Assembly (NCBI GenBank): GCA_020446525.1
Contig: JAGREO010000072.1
Coordinates: forward strand, 1-32,337
From: Geminicoccaceae bacterium
Lineage (GTDB): Bacteria > Pseudomonadota > Alphaproteobacteria > Geminicoccales > Geminicoccaceae
Length of the DNA: 32,337 nt
Direction: 5' to 3'
The translations under genes were made by a program, and so were the position numbers. The notes under the pieces are model-generated. The model saw only the letters and a list, made by a program, of their open reading frames with translations. It was not told where the DNA came from and made no database searches. Numbering within the stretch: the stretch's first letter is position 1; each line of letters starts with the position of its first letter. Positions 1 to 8,018 of this stretch are shown here, one piece after another.

Positions 1-176
1 TCGTCTGCGGCTTGCCGGGCGCCTGCAGGGTGACGAGGACGGCGGCCGGCCGGGCCGGGGCAGCCTGGGTGTTTGTATCGTGAGTGTATCGTACCACCAC
101 GCAATCCCTTGCGTCGTGGTGCACCCACAGCTACTCTCAGCCGGTGTTAACCCTTGGAAAGCTTGCGCTTTCCATT
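1..176. other. Left-edge stretch without a supported gene
   Basis: No recognisable gene is visible. The minus strand is open from the edge to a stop at 131-133, and one plus-strand frame is open from 2 to 187, but neither translation resembles a family I know and neither has a ribosome binding site. Two hairpins stand out. One is at 95-121: CACCACGCAA pairs with TTGCG/TGGTG around a 4-nt loop, with a 3-nt bulge. The other is at 156-173: GGAAAGC, loop TTGC, GCTTTCC. TGTATCGT-like words repeat near 75-92. If the neighbouring tRNA fragment is an attachment site, this stretch is the end of an integrated element. Confidence 0.4.
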
Positions 177-223
177 CGTTGACATCGTAGGGGTCACAGG
201 TTCAATCCCTGTCGCGCCCACCA
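177..223 (+). other. 3' fragment of tRNA-Val(GAC), probable attachment-site remnant
   Basis: The stretch reads as the 3' half of a tRNA. It has an anticodon loop TTGACAT (179-185, anticodon GAC), the 3' anticodon strand CGTAG (186-190), a variable loop GGGTC, a T arm ACAGG/TTCAATC/CCTGT (196-212), an acceptor 3' strand CGCGCCC, discriminator A and CCA (221-223). Loop and variable region match bacterial tRNA-Val(GAC). The 5' half is absent: no GGGCGCG acceptor strand or D arm precedes it, and the sequence stops fitting just 5' of the anticodon loop. Such fragments are the usual mark of tyrosine-recombinase integration into a tRNA 3' end. The orientation would place the element to the left, outside the window. 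Confidence 0.75.
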
Positions 224-234
224 TCGAAGCCGTT

Positions 235-289
235 GCCCGGCGAAGTCATGCCGCCCGGCGAAGCCATAACCTCCGTTGGGCGAAGATCA
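235..289 (+). repeat. Short degenerate direct repeat after the tRNA fragment
   Basis: GCCCGGCGAAGTCAT (235-249) recurs as GCCCGGCGAAGCCAT (253-267), 18 bp apart with one mismatch. A weaker third copy, TTGGGCGAAGATCA, lies at 276-289. No function is evident. Its position just downstream of the tRNA fragment may be coincidental. Confidence 0.4.
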
Positions 290-390
290 AGGCTGCAGGC
301 GCATCGACGGACCGGATTTCCCGGTTTCGGCCCCGCTTCGGCTCGGTCGATCGCATCTCCTCCATCCGAAAAAACGGTCGGTCGGCGTGC

Positions 391-418
391 CTTGTCGCAG
401 GTGCGGGTCTGGTATAGT
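391..418 (+). promoter_or_regulatory. Candidate sigma-70-like promoter for the sugar importer
   Basis: TATAGT at 413-418 is a good -10 element. CTTGTC (391-396, 16-bp spacing) or TTGTCG (392-397, 15-bp spacing) is an imperfect -35. A start near 425 would give a leader of about 57 nt before the ATG at 482. It rests on motif resemblance only. Confidence 0.4.
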
Positions 419-433
419 GCATGGCACCTCGAT

Positions 434-467
434 CGGCCGGTGGTTCGATCCCGGCCGCGCGAATTTT
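434..467 (+). promoter_or_regulatory. Leader stem-loop followed by a T run, just before the ribosome binding site
   Basis: CGGCCGG (434-440) and CCGGCCG (451-457) pair perfectly around a 10-nt loop. After GCGCGAA come four T residues (464-467), then the GGGAGGAG ribosome binding site. The layout resembles a weak intrinsic terminator or a translation-modulating hairpin in the leader of the binding-protein gene. No known riboswitch class is recognisable. Confidence 0.3.
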
Positions 468-481
468 GGGAGGAGATGAAC

Positions 482-1498
482 ATGTCGCTCGTCGACGAGG
501 GTCTTTCGCGCCGTCGCTTCACCGTGGGCGCGCTGCTCGCCGCCGGCACCGCCGGTCTGCCGATCATGGTCAAGGCCCAGGAGGGCAAGACCGTGGCGCT
601 GCTGTTCGACAGCATGGTCTCGCCGTTCTGGGTCTCGGGCATCGAGATCATGCGCGAGGAGGCGAAGAAGCGGGGCTGGCAGACGCTCGAGGCGATCTCG
701 GATTTCGACGACAATCGCCAGTTCGAGCAGGTGCGCGCGATGATCGAGCGCCAGGTCGACGGCATCCTGATCATCCAGACCGACGCCAATGCCGTCATTC
801 CGGCGATCCGCGCGGCCAACGAGGCCGGCATCCCGATGGTCCACTTCAACCGTCCGCCGGCCGAGAGCGACGCCTATTCGGTCGCCATCCAGGCCGACAA
901 CCGCAAGATCATGGCCGACACGGTGCAGTTCCTGGTCGACGAGGCGCAGAAGATGGGCGGCGCCTACAAGGCCTGCCTGCTGATCGGCGATCTCGGTGAC
1001 GTCAACGCCATCCAGCGGCGCGACGGCTTCTTCGACGTGGTCGACCAGCATCCCGATCTGATCGAGGTGGTGGCGCGGGTCTCGACCGAGTGGAACGCCG
1101 ACAAGGCGTTCGCCGGCCTGACCAACGCCCTGCAGGCCAATCCCGACATCAACTTCCTCGTCACCTCCTCGGACTTCATGCACCCGCAGATCGAGCAGGC
1201 GCTGAAGATTGCCGGCAAGTGGCACAAGCGCGGCGAGGAGGGGCACGTCCTGTTCGGCGGCTTCGACGGCGATGCCGGCGCCTATCAGCGTCTGGTCGAC
1301 GGCTATCTCGACGCCTGCGGCGTGCAGAACCTGTTCCTCGAGGTGGACATGGCGTTCGACGCGTTCGAGCAGCTCTGGGCCGGCGAGAAGCCGCCCAAGC
1401 TCCTGCTCGATCCGGGCTTCGTCATCACCCAGGACAATCTCGAGGAGGTGCGCGACGAGATGTGGGGCTACATCGTGTGGCAGCAGGAGAACAAGTAG
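482..1498 (+). CDS. Sugar ABC transporter substrate-binding protein (periplasmic-binding-protein type 1 fold)
   Basis: The 338-aa protein is a predicted periplasmic solute-binding component of a ribose/galactose-type importer. The N-terminus carries a twin-arginine export signal (SRRRFT, residues 9-14) followed by a hydrophobic stretch and a likely cleavage after the Ala-Gln near residue 33. The body has the alternating layout of the ribose-binding (Peripla_BP_4) family, with ligand-contact-type segments such as VALLFDSMVSPFW and GFDGDAG. I chose the ATG at 482 because GGAG (472-475) is well spaced for it; the in-frame ATG at 476 sits too close to the same site. Two permeases and a double ATPase follow on the same strand, but a terminator-like hairpin intervenes. 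The ligand cannot be assigned. A Tat rather than Sec signal is less common for this family. Confidence 0.88.
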   Translation: MSLVDEGLSRRRFTVGALLAAGTAGLPIMVKAQEGKTVALLFDSMVSPFWVSGIEIMREEAKKRGWQTLEAISDFDDNRQFEQVRAMIERQVDGILIIQTDANAVIPAIRAANEAGIPMVHFNRPPAESDAYSVAIQADNRKIMADTVQFLVDEAQKMGGAYKACLLIGDLGDVNAIQRRDGFFDVVDQHPDLIEVVARVSTEWNADKAFAGLTNALQANPDINFLVTSSDFMHPQIEQALKIAGKWHKRGEEGHVLFGGFDGDAGAYQRLVDGYLDACGVQNLFLEVDMAFDAFEQLWAGEKPPKLLLDPGFVITQDNLEEVRDEMWGYIVWQQENK

Positions 1499-1512
1499 CG
1501 CGCAGGTCGCGT

Positions 1513-1549
1513 CGGACCGGTGCCCCTGCGTCGCCGGTCCGTTTTCTTC
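1513..1549 (+). terminator. Terminator-like hairpin between binding-protein and permease genes
   Basis: CGGACCGG (1513-1520) pairs perfectly with CCGGTCCG (1534-1541) around a 13-nt loop and is followed at once by TTTTCTTC (1542-1549). This is the best intrinsic-terminator shape in the window. Placed 14 bp after the binding-protein stop and upstream of the permease in the same importer, it probably acts as a partial terminator or 3' stabiliser, giving more binding protein than membrane components. Confidence 0.6.
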
Positions 1550-1550
1550 A

Positions 1551-1573
1551 ACTTCGGGCTTCGACTTCGGGCT
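1551..1573 (+). repeat. 13-bp tandem duplication in an intergenic spacer
   Basis: ACTTCGGGCT occurs at 1551-1560 and again at 1564-1573, separated by TCG: almost two copies of a 13-bp unit. A 10-bp palindrome GGACCGGTCC follows at 1608-1617, echoing the arms of the hairpin at 1513-1541 just before the permease start. No function is known. Confidence 0.45.
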
Positions 1574-1617
1574 GTACATCGGAGCGACATGGCTGAGCGA
1601 CACCTCGGGACCGGTCC

Positions 1618-2667
1618 GTGAGGGGTGAGGTGGCCGATCGGGCGGTGTCCGAAAGCGGCCGCGCGCGGCCGCGCGCGGCCATGGCGCCCTGGCTCGAGCG
1701 GCTGGTCCTTTCCGAATATCTCGTGTTCTACCTGACAGCCGTCTATTTCCTGATCGTCTGGCCGATCGTCCCGCAGATCGCCAGCCTCAGCTCGCTCTAC
1801 AACATGGCTACCGATCTGCTGCCGCTTCTGGTCGTCGCCATCGGCCAGACCTTCGTGCTGATCGTCGCCGGCATCGATCTCTCGGTGACCAGCATCATCG
1901 CTCTGGCCAGCGTCGTGGGCGCTTCGGTGATGACCGCGGACGGCGGCTATCTGGCCGGCAGTCCGTTCGCCGTGCCGGCGGGCATCGTGACCTTTCTCGC
2001 GGTCGGCGGGCTGGTCGGCTGGTTCAACGGCTGGTGCTGCACCCGGCTCGGGATGCCGCCGATCATCGTCACCCTGGTGGGTCTGATGTTTCTCTCCGGT
2101 GTCGCCATCTGGTACACGACCGGTCACACCGAGACCTCGAGTATCGCCGGACTGCCCAGGAGCTTCGTCGTCATCGGCCAAGGCAGGGCGCACGGCGTGC
2201 CGCACGCTCTGTGGGTGGCTCTGGCGGTCGGGATCGCGGCTCATCTGCTGTTGCGCCACACCGTCTTCGGCCGGTGGCTCTTCGCCATCGGCATCAACCG
2301 CAAGGCCGCCGAAGTGTCGGGCGTGCCGGTCGACAAGGCGATCTTGTGGGCTTTCGTCATCTCCGGTGTGTGCGCCGCAATCTCCTCGATTCTCTATACC
2401 GGCCGCCTGGAGACGGGCACGCCGGTGATGGGCGAGCGGATCCTTCTCGACATCATCGCCGCCGTGGTGATCGGCGGCACCAGCCTTTCCGGCGGCAAGG
2501 GCAAGATCGTCTGGACCCTGGGCGGGGTGCTCTTCCTGGTCGTCATCGACACCAGTCTCAAGCTGCTCGGCATGTCGCTGTTCGTCGTCTTCGCGGTCAA
2601 GGGGGCGGTCATCCTGTTCGCCGCGATCATCGACGCGATGCGCCAGCGCATCGTGCAGCGGGGCTGA
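1618..2667 (+). CDS. Sugar ABC transporter permease, RbsC-like (BPD_transp_2)
   Basis: The 349-aa polytopic inner-membrane protein forms half of the translocation channel of a ribose-type importer. The family hallmark GIDLSVTSIIALASVVGA follows the second hydrophobic segment, and the C-terminal cytoplasmic loop reads VIGGTSLSGGKGKI, the expected ATPase contact region. About eight to ten hydrophobic segments are visible. The start is uncertain. GTG at 1618 gives the longest form; GTG at 1630, preceded by GAGGGGTGAG, is equally plausible; ATG at 1681 follows a GC-only repeat and has no visible ribosome binding site. The first 20 or so residues are low-complexity Arg/Ala and may not be translated. 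The double ATPase begins 5 bp after the stop, and the second permease follows it. Confidence 0.88.
   Translation: MRGEVADRAVSESGRARPRAAMAPWLERLVLSEYLVFYLTAVYFLIVWPIVPQIASLSSLYNMATDLLPLLVVAIGQTFVLIVAGIDLSVTSIIALASVVGASVMTADGGYLAGSPFAVPAGIVTFLAVGGLVGWFNGWCCTRLGMPPIIVTLVGLMFLSGVAIWYTTGHTETSSIAGLPRSFVVIGQGRAHGVPHALWVALAVGIAAHLLLRHTVFGRWLFAIGINRKAAEVSGVPVDKAILWAFVISGVCAAISSILYTGRLETGTPVMGERILLDIIAAVVIGGTSLSGGKGKIVWTLGGVLFLVVIDTSLKLLGMSLFVVFAVKGAVILFAAIIDAMRQRIVQRG
1655..1680 (+). repeat. GCGCGCGGCC tandem repeat at the permease 5' end
   Basis: Two exact 10-bp units (1661-1670, 1671-1680) are preceded by a partial unit GCGGCC (1655-1660). The block lies in the first codons of the permease or directly before an alternative ATG at 1681, and it is strongly self-complementary. 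A 10-bp unit is not a multiple of three, so copy-number change would shift frame between the early and late start codons. Confidence 0.6.
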
Positions 2668-2672
2668 GCGGG

Positions 2673-4204
<1,532 letters not shown>

Positions 4205-4208
<4 letters not shown>

Positions 4209-5179
4209 CCGGGGGGCGCCGCGTGGCGCTGATGGCCCTCAAGAACGCGCCGGCGATCGCGTTCGCCGTCGTGCTGGTGGTGTTCGCCCTCCTGTCCGAC
4301 CGTTTCCTCACCGTCGCCAATTTCACCAACATTGTCACCCAGGCGTCGCACGTCGCGATCATGGCGATCGGCATGACCTTCGTGCTGCTGACGGCCGGCA
4401 TCGACCTTTCGGTCGGCGCGGTGATGTATGTCTGTGTGGCGGTCCTGGCCCTCCTGTTCGGCGACCTGCCGGTGCTCGTGGCCTTTCCGCTGGTCGCCCT
4501 GCTGGGCCTGGCGCTCGGTGCGGTGAACGGCTTCTTCGTCGTGCAGTTGCGCGGCCTGCATCCCTTCATCATCACGCTGGCGACGCTGTTCATCCTGCGC
4601 GGTATCGCCTTGTGGATGACCGATACCCGCATGGTGTTCGTCGCCGAGCCGATCATGAGCCTCGGGCGGACGAGTTATCTGGGTGTGCCCTGGGCTATCT
4701 GGATGTTCGCCGGTGTCTTCCTCTCGGCGTGGATCGTACTGCGGCAGACGCCGTTCGGCCGGCAGATCTATGCCGTCGGGCAGGATCCGGCGGCGGCCGC
4801 CAAGGCCGGCATCGACGTCCCGCGGGTGCTGTTCGCCGTCTATTGCATCTGCGGCCTGTGCGCGGCCCTGGGTGGTCTCGTCTCGATCGCCCAGGTCGCG
4901 GCCGCCTCCTCGACCTTCGGCTTTCAAAAGGAGTTCCCGGTCATCGCCGCTGCGGTGCTGGGCGGAACCAGTCTGTTCGGCGGCCGCGGCGGCGTGGTCG
5001 GCACGATCTTCGGCGCGATCCTCATCCAGACGGTCGAGAACGGGCTGGTGATGACCAACGCCAATCCCTATCTCTATCCGCTGGTGACCTCGGCCATCAT
5101 CTTCTTCGCCGTGCTGGTCGACAGCCAGCGCTCGCGCATCCTGGATGCGATGAACCGGCGCAAGATCAGGGTGGAGTAG
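4205..5179 (+). CDS. Second sugar ABC transporter permease, RbsC-like (BPD_transp_2)
   Basis: The 324-aa polytopic membrane protein is the second permease of the ribose-type importer. It carries GIDLSVGAVMYVC near residues 60-72 and the loop LGGTSLFGGRGGVVGT near the C-terminus, both typical of the family. It starts with GTG, and its first four bases overlap the ATPase stop (GTGA), the usual sign of coupled translation. Two distinct permeases rather than one homodimeric RbsC suggests a heterodimeric channel, as in several rhizobial-type sugar and polyol importers. The substrate remains open. A small membrane protein follows after 31 bp. Confidence 0.92.
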
Positions 5180-5210
5180 AGGTCCGCACACCGCCGCCCT
5201 GTGAGGATTC

Positions 5211-5543
5211 GTGAGCGAACCACCGACCCCCTTCAGGACACCGGCACTCACCATCTTCGCCTGGTCGATCGGTGCGTGCTTCCTCGTGGTGCTCGCGCTG
5301 GCGGGCCTGGCGCTGCTGGCCGACGCCGGCGGTTCCTGGATGCCCTATGTCTACGCTATCGTCGGCTGTCTGCTGCTGGCGCCGGGCTCGGCCCTCTATC
5401 TTCACCTCGAATGGCACCGCATCCGCAGCGATCAGGTCAATCGCGCCACGCTCGTCGCCGGCGCGACGCCGGTGATCTTCCTGCTCATGGCGTTGCCGCT
5501 GGCCTTTCTCGTCTATGTCTTCGGCGGTTCCGGCGCCGGCTGA
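5211..5543 (+). CDS. Small hypothetical membrane protein with three hydrophobic segments
   Basis: I do not recognise this 110-aa protein. Three hydrophobic segments are visible at about residues 14-38, 43-62 and 82-106. A short charged loop with LEWHRIRSDQ lies between the second and third, and the tail is glycine-rich. The GTG start has GAGG placed 5 to 6 bases upstream. It begins 31 bp after the second sugar permease on the same strand and is probably the last gene of that operon. Its position suggests an accessory membrane subunit or an unrelated passenger; nothing in the sequence decides between them. A perfect 12-bp hairpin begins inside its last codons. Confidence 0.6.
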   Translation: MSEPPTPFRTPALTIFAWSIGACFLVVLALAGLALLADAGGSWMPYVYAIVGCLLLAPGSALYLHLEWHRIRSDQVNRATLVAGATPVIFLLMALPLAFLVYVFGGSGAG

Positions 5544-5560
5544 GCGCGCCGGAACCGTCG
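5522..5560. terminator. Bidirectional terminator-like hairpin between convergent genes
   Basis: CGGTTCCGGCGC (5525-5536) pairs perfectly with GCGCCGGAACCG (5546-5557) around a 9-nt loop. Pairs C-G, G-C and a G-T wobble extend it outwards to 5522/5560. The plus-strand stop codon (5541-5543) sits in the loop, and the convergent gene ends at 5562. No T tract is present on either side, so it would act as a strong stem shared by both convergent transcripts. Confidence 0.6.
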
Positions 5561-5561
5561 G

Positions 5562-6794
5562 TCAGTAGCGCGGTCGGCCGCCGATCCAGCCGGGTCGGTG
5601 CTTGCGCATCTCCGACGTGTCGTCGCGGGCGGTGAGCCCCGCCTCCCGGTAGTTGCGATGGAGGCGCGCCAGGGCCGTGCGGTCGAGGGTCACACCGAGG
5701 CCGGGCCCCTCGGGCAGGCGCAGGCGGCCGCCTTCGATCGCCAGTTTGCCGCCCTCGATCACCTCGTCGGTCTGCCAGGGATAGTGGGTGTCGCAGTCAT
5801 AGGTGAGGTTGGGGGTGGCGGCGGCGAGGTGGGCCATGGCGGCGAGGCTGATGCCCAGATGCGAGTTGGAATGCATGGAAAGGCCGATGCCCCAGATGGC
5901 GCAGATGCGGCCGAGCTCGCGGCTCGCCTGCAGACCGCCCCAGTAATGATGGTCCGAGAGGATCACGCGGACGGCATCCTGGGCGATCCCGGGCGGCAGA
6001 TGATCGTCGGCGACGACGCACATGTTGGTGGCGAGCGGCAGCGAGGTGGCTTTCTGGATCACCGCCATGCCAGGGATGCCGATGGTCGGATCCTCGAGAT
6101 ATTCCAGGAGCTCCTCGAGCTCGGGCAGGAGCTTCAGCGTGGTGTGCACGTGCCAGCCGCCATTGGGGTCGATCCGCAGCGGGGCATCGGGAAAAGCGCC
6201 ACGCAGAGCCCGAAGGCCGGCGATCTCCTCCTCCGGGTCGAAGACGCCCGCCTTGAGCTTGAGCGCGTCGAAGCCGTAGAGCTCGACCATGCGCCGGGCT
6301 TCGTCGACGAGTTGCTCGGGGGTGAGCACCTCACCCCAGACATCGTCCTCACCGGCTCCGTGATGCCGGCCGAACTTGTAGAAGAGGTAGGCGGAGAAGG
6401 GCACCTCATCGCGCACCTGCCCGCCCATCAGGTCGACGACGCGCCGGCCCGTGGCCTTGCCGAAGGCGTCCCAGCAGGCGACCTCGATGGCCGCCACCAC
6501 CCGGGGCAGCCGCCGCTCTCCTCCGTCCTCGGGCACCGTTTCACGGCCGAAATGCCAGAGCGCGTTCAAATCCATCACGTCGCGACCGATCATCTTCGGC
6601 GCCAGCGCTTCGATGCCGCCGACGACCGACCGACTGCCGTAGGATTCGCCCAATCCGACGATGCCGCCCTCGATCTCGACTTCGATGATGCTGCGCAGCG
6701 CCATCGGCTGATGGCAGCCGGAGACGTTGAGCAGCGGCGGGTCGTCGAAGGCGATGGGCGTGACGCGGATATCTTCGATTCGATGGCAGGTCAT
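5562..6794 (-). CDS. Enolase-superfamily sugar-acid dehydratase, glucarate-dehydratase-like
   Basis: The 410-aa cytoplasmic enzyme has the enolase-superfamily capping domain plus barrel and a full active-site set in glucarate-dehydratase style: K179-x-K181 (ALKLKAGV), D209 and N211 (IDPNGGW), E234 (YLEDP), N257 (ATNMC), D281 (SDHHYWGG) and H308 (MHSNSHLGIS). By family knowledge it should dehydrate an aldaric or related acid sugar to a 2-keto-3-deoxy acid using Mg2+. Asn as third metal ligand and the HSN motif separate this subgroup from mandelate racemases. It is the last gene of the minus-strand operon, 69 bp after the preceding dehydratase gene. Exact substrate is not certain; idarate or a non-glucarate acid remains possible. 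Confidence 0.85.
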   Translation of the reverse strand: MTCHRIEDIRVTPIAFDDPPLLNVSGCHQPMALRSIIEVEIEGGIVGLGESYGSRSVVGGIEALAPKMIGRDVMDLNALWHFGRETVPEDGGERRLPRVVAAIEVACWDAFGKATGRRVVDLMGGQVRDEVPFSAYLFYKFGRHHGAGEDDVWGEVLTPEQLVDEARRMVELYGFDALKLKAGVFDPEEEIAGLRALRGAFPDAPLRIDPNGGWHVHTTLKLLPELEELLEYLEDPTIGIPGMAVIQKATSLPLATNMCVVADDHLPPGIAQDAVRVILSDHHYWGGLQASRELGRICAIWGIGLSMHSNSHLGISLAAMAHLAAATPNLTYDCDTHYPWQTDEVIEGGKLAIEGGRLRLPEGPGLGVTLDRTALARLHRNYREAGLTARDDTSEMRKHRPGWIGGRPRY

Positions 6795-6814
6795 GATCGC
6801 TCTTTTCTCGGTGC

Positions 6815-6831
6815 CACGCCCGGGCGGCGTG
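6815..6831 (-). other. Intercistronic stem-loop
   Basis: CACGCC (6815-6820) pairs with GGCGTG (6826-6831) around a 5-nt loop in the only sizeable gap between the two enolase-superfamily genes of the operon. It could mark an RNA processing or partial termination point. Short stems in GC-rich DNA arise often by chance. Confidence 0.25.
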
Positions 6832-6863
6832 TGCGGGTGGCGATGCCGGATCGACGGCGGCGC

Positions 6864-8018
6864 TCAGCCCACACGGTGGGCTTCGATATAGTCGAGGTCG
6901 AGCGCCTGCCCGAGGCCGGGCTCGTCGCGCAGATGGACGCAGCCCTCCTCGTCCATCTCGTCGTCGATGCGCTTCTGGTAGGCGCGCGGCTTCTCGTAGT
7001 CGACGAAGGGGTGCAGCAGGCCGCGTTCGTAGTAGGTGGTGTTGGCGATGGCACCGCAGAGCGCCAGGTTGCCGGCGCCCGTGCCGTGGATCTCGCAACT
7101 CATGCCGAAGCTCTCGGCCATGTGCGCGATCTTCATCGAGGGGCCGATGCCGCCCACGTCCCAGACGCCCGTGCGGATCATGTCGCAGGCACCTCCGGCC
7201 GCCCACTCGCCCCGCGTCCAGTGCTTGCCGGTCATGCTCTCGGGTCCGAGGATGTTGAGATCCGGCAGGTTCGAGGAGAGCCACCGGTAGGAGGAAAGCG
7301 ACGCCTCCTCCATGCACTCCTCCATCCAGAGGAACTTCAGCTCCTCGAGCCGGCGGCCGAGCCAGAGGCTGTCGGCCCGCGAATACCAGTGGTTGGGGTC
7401 GAGCATCAGCGGCACGTCGGGCCCCACGGCCTCGCGCACGGCCGCGCAGGCGGCGTAGTCCATCTTCGGGTCGGGGGCACCCGGAACCGGCGGCATCCAG
7501 GTGTGCAGCTTGACCGCCTTGTAGCCGCGCTCGAAGACCAGCCACGCGGCGAACCGGCCGTAATCCTCGGGTGTGGCGAGGCCGCCCTCGATGTCGTCGC
7601 CGCACATGGTCGAGCCGTAAGCCCGGATCTTCTCTCGGTAGCCGCCCAGCAGCTTCCAGACAGGCTGGCCCGTCTTTCTGCCGACGAGATCCCACAAGGC
7701 GAGGTCGACGGCAGCGAGCAGGCGATCGGTCAGCCGGCCGGCCGAGCCGCGCTGCCATTTGTAGAGGGCGCGCCAGAGCTGTTCGTGGCGCATCGGATCG
7801 GCGCCCGTGAGCACCGGTCGCACGAACTGCGTCAGGAGCGGCTCCGCCACGTCGGCCGGCGCTGCGATCACCCGACCGGTCGTGCCGTCGTCGCAGGAGA
7901 TCACCAGCATGGCACCCGTGGTGTCGGTCCAGGGACCCGGATGGCCGTGCCCGTCGCTGTCGTGGCAGGTGTCGGTCGGATAGGTGAAGCGGATCGCTTC
8001 GATCGTCTCGATCTTCAT
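6864..8018 (-). CDS. Mandelate racemase/muconate lactonising enzyme family protein with a K-x-H motif
   Basis: The 384-aa cytoplasmic enolase-superfamily enzyme has a barrel with K170-x-H172 (AVKLHTW) in place of the usual K-x-K. Metal ligands are D207 (LDPNHW), E233 or E234 (WMEEC) and E260 (GPES), and the second-face dyad is D287 (GVWDVGG) and H311 (EIHGTGAGN). A dyad opposite a K-x-H strand fits an acid-sugar dehydratase more than a racemase, but the substrate cannot be named. The ATG overlaps the stop of the upstream ATPase gene by 4 bp (ATGA), so it is co-translated with the transporter. It is clearly different from the glucarate-dehydratase-like neighbour, suggesting a second substrate or a second stereoisomer. 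Confidence 0.85.
   Translation of the reverse strand: MKIETIEAIRFTYPTDTCHDSDGHGHPGPWTDTTGAMLVISCDDGTTGRVIAAPADVAEPLLTQFVRPVLTGADPMRHEQLWRALYKWQRGSAGRLTDRLLAAVDLALWDLVGRKTGQPVWKLLGGYREKIRAYGSTMCGDDIEGGLATPEDYGRFAAWLVFERGYKAVKLHTWMPPVPGAPDPKMDYAACAAVREAVGPDVPLMLDPNHWYSRADSLWLGRRLEELKFLWMEECMEEASLSSYRWLSSNLPDLNILGPESMTGKHWTRGEWAAGGACDMIRTGVWDVGGIGPSMKIAHMAESFGMSCEIHGTGAGNLALCGAIANTTYYERGLLHPFVDYEKPRAYQKRIDDEMDEEGCVHLRDEPGLGQALDLDYIEAHRVG

Noticed and set aside
1-130. 5' end of an integrase or other gene running off the left edge on the minus strand
   Set aside because: Only about 43 codons are visible, without a ribosome binding site or recombinase motif.
150-223. Acceptor piece of a permuted tmRNA
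   Set aside because: The anticodon loop TTGACAT, variable loop and T arm fit tRNA-Val(GAC), and no coding RNA with a tag sequence follows.
411-465. A tRNA-like stretch with GGTTCGATCCC resembling a T arm
   Set aside because: The T stem has a mismatch, no acceptor complement or anticodon arm can be built and no CCA follows. The stretch is better read as a leader hairpin.
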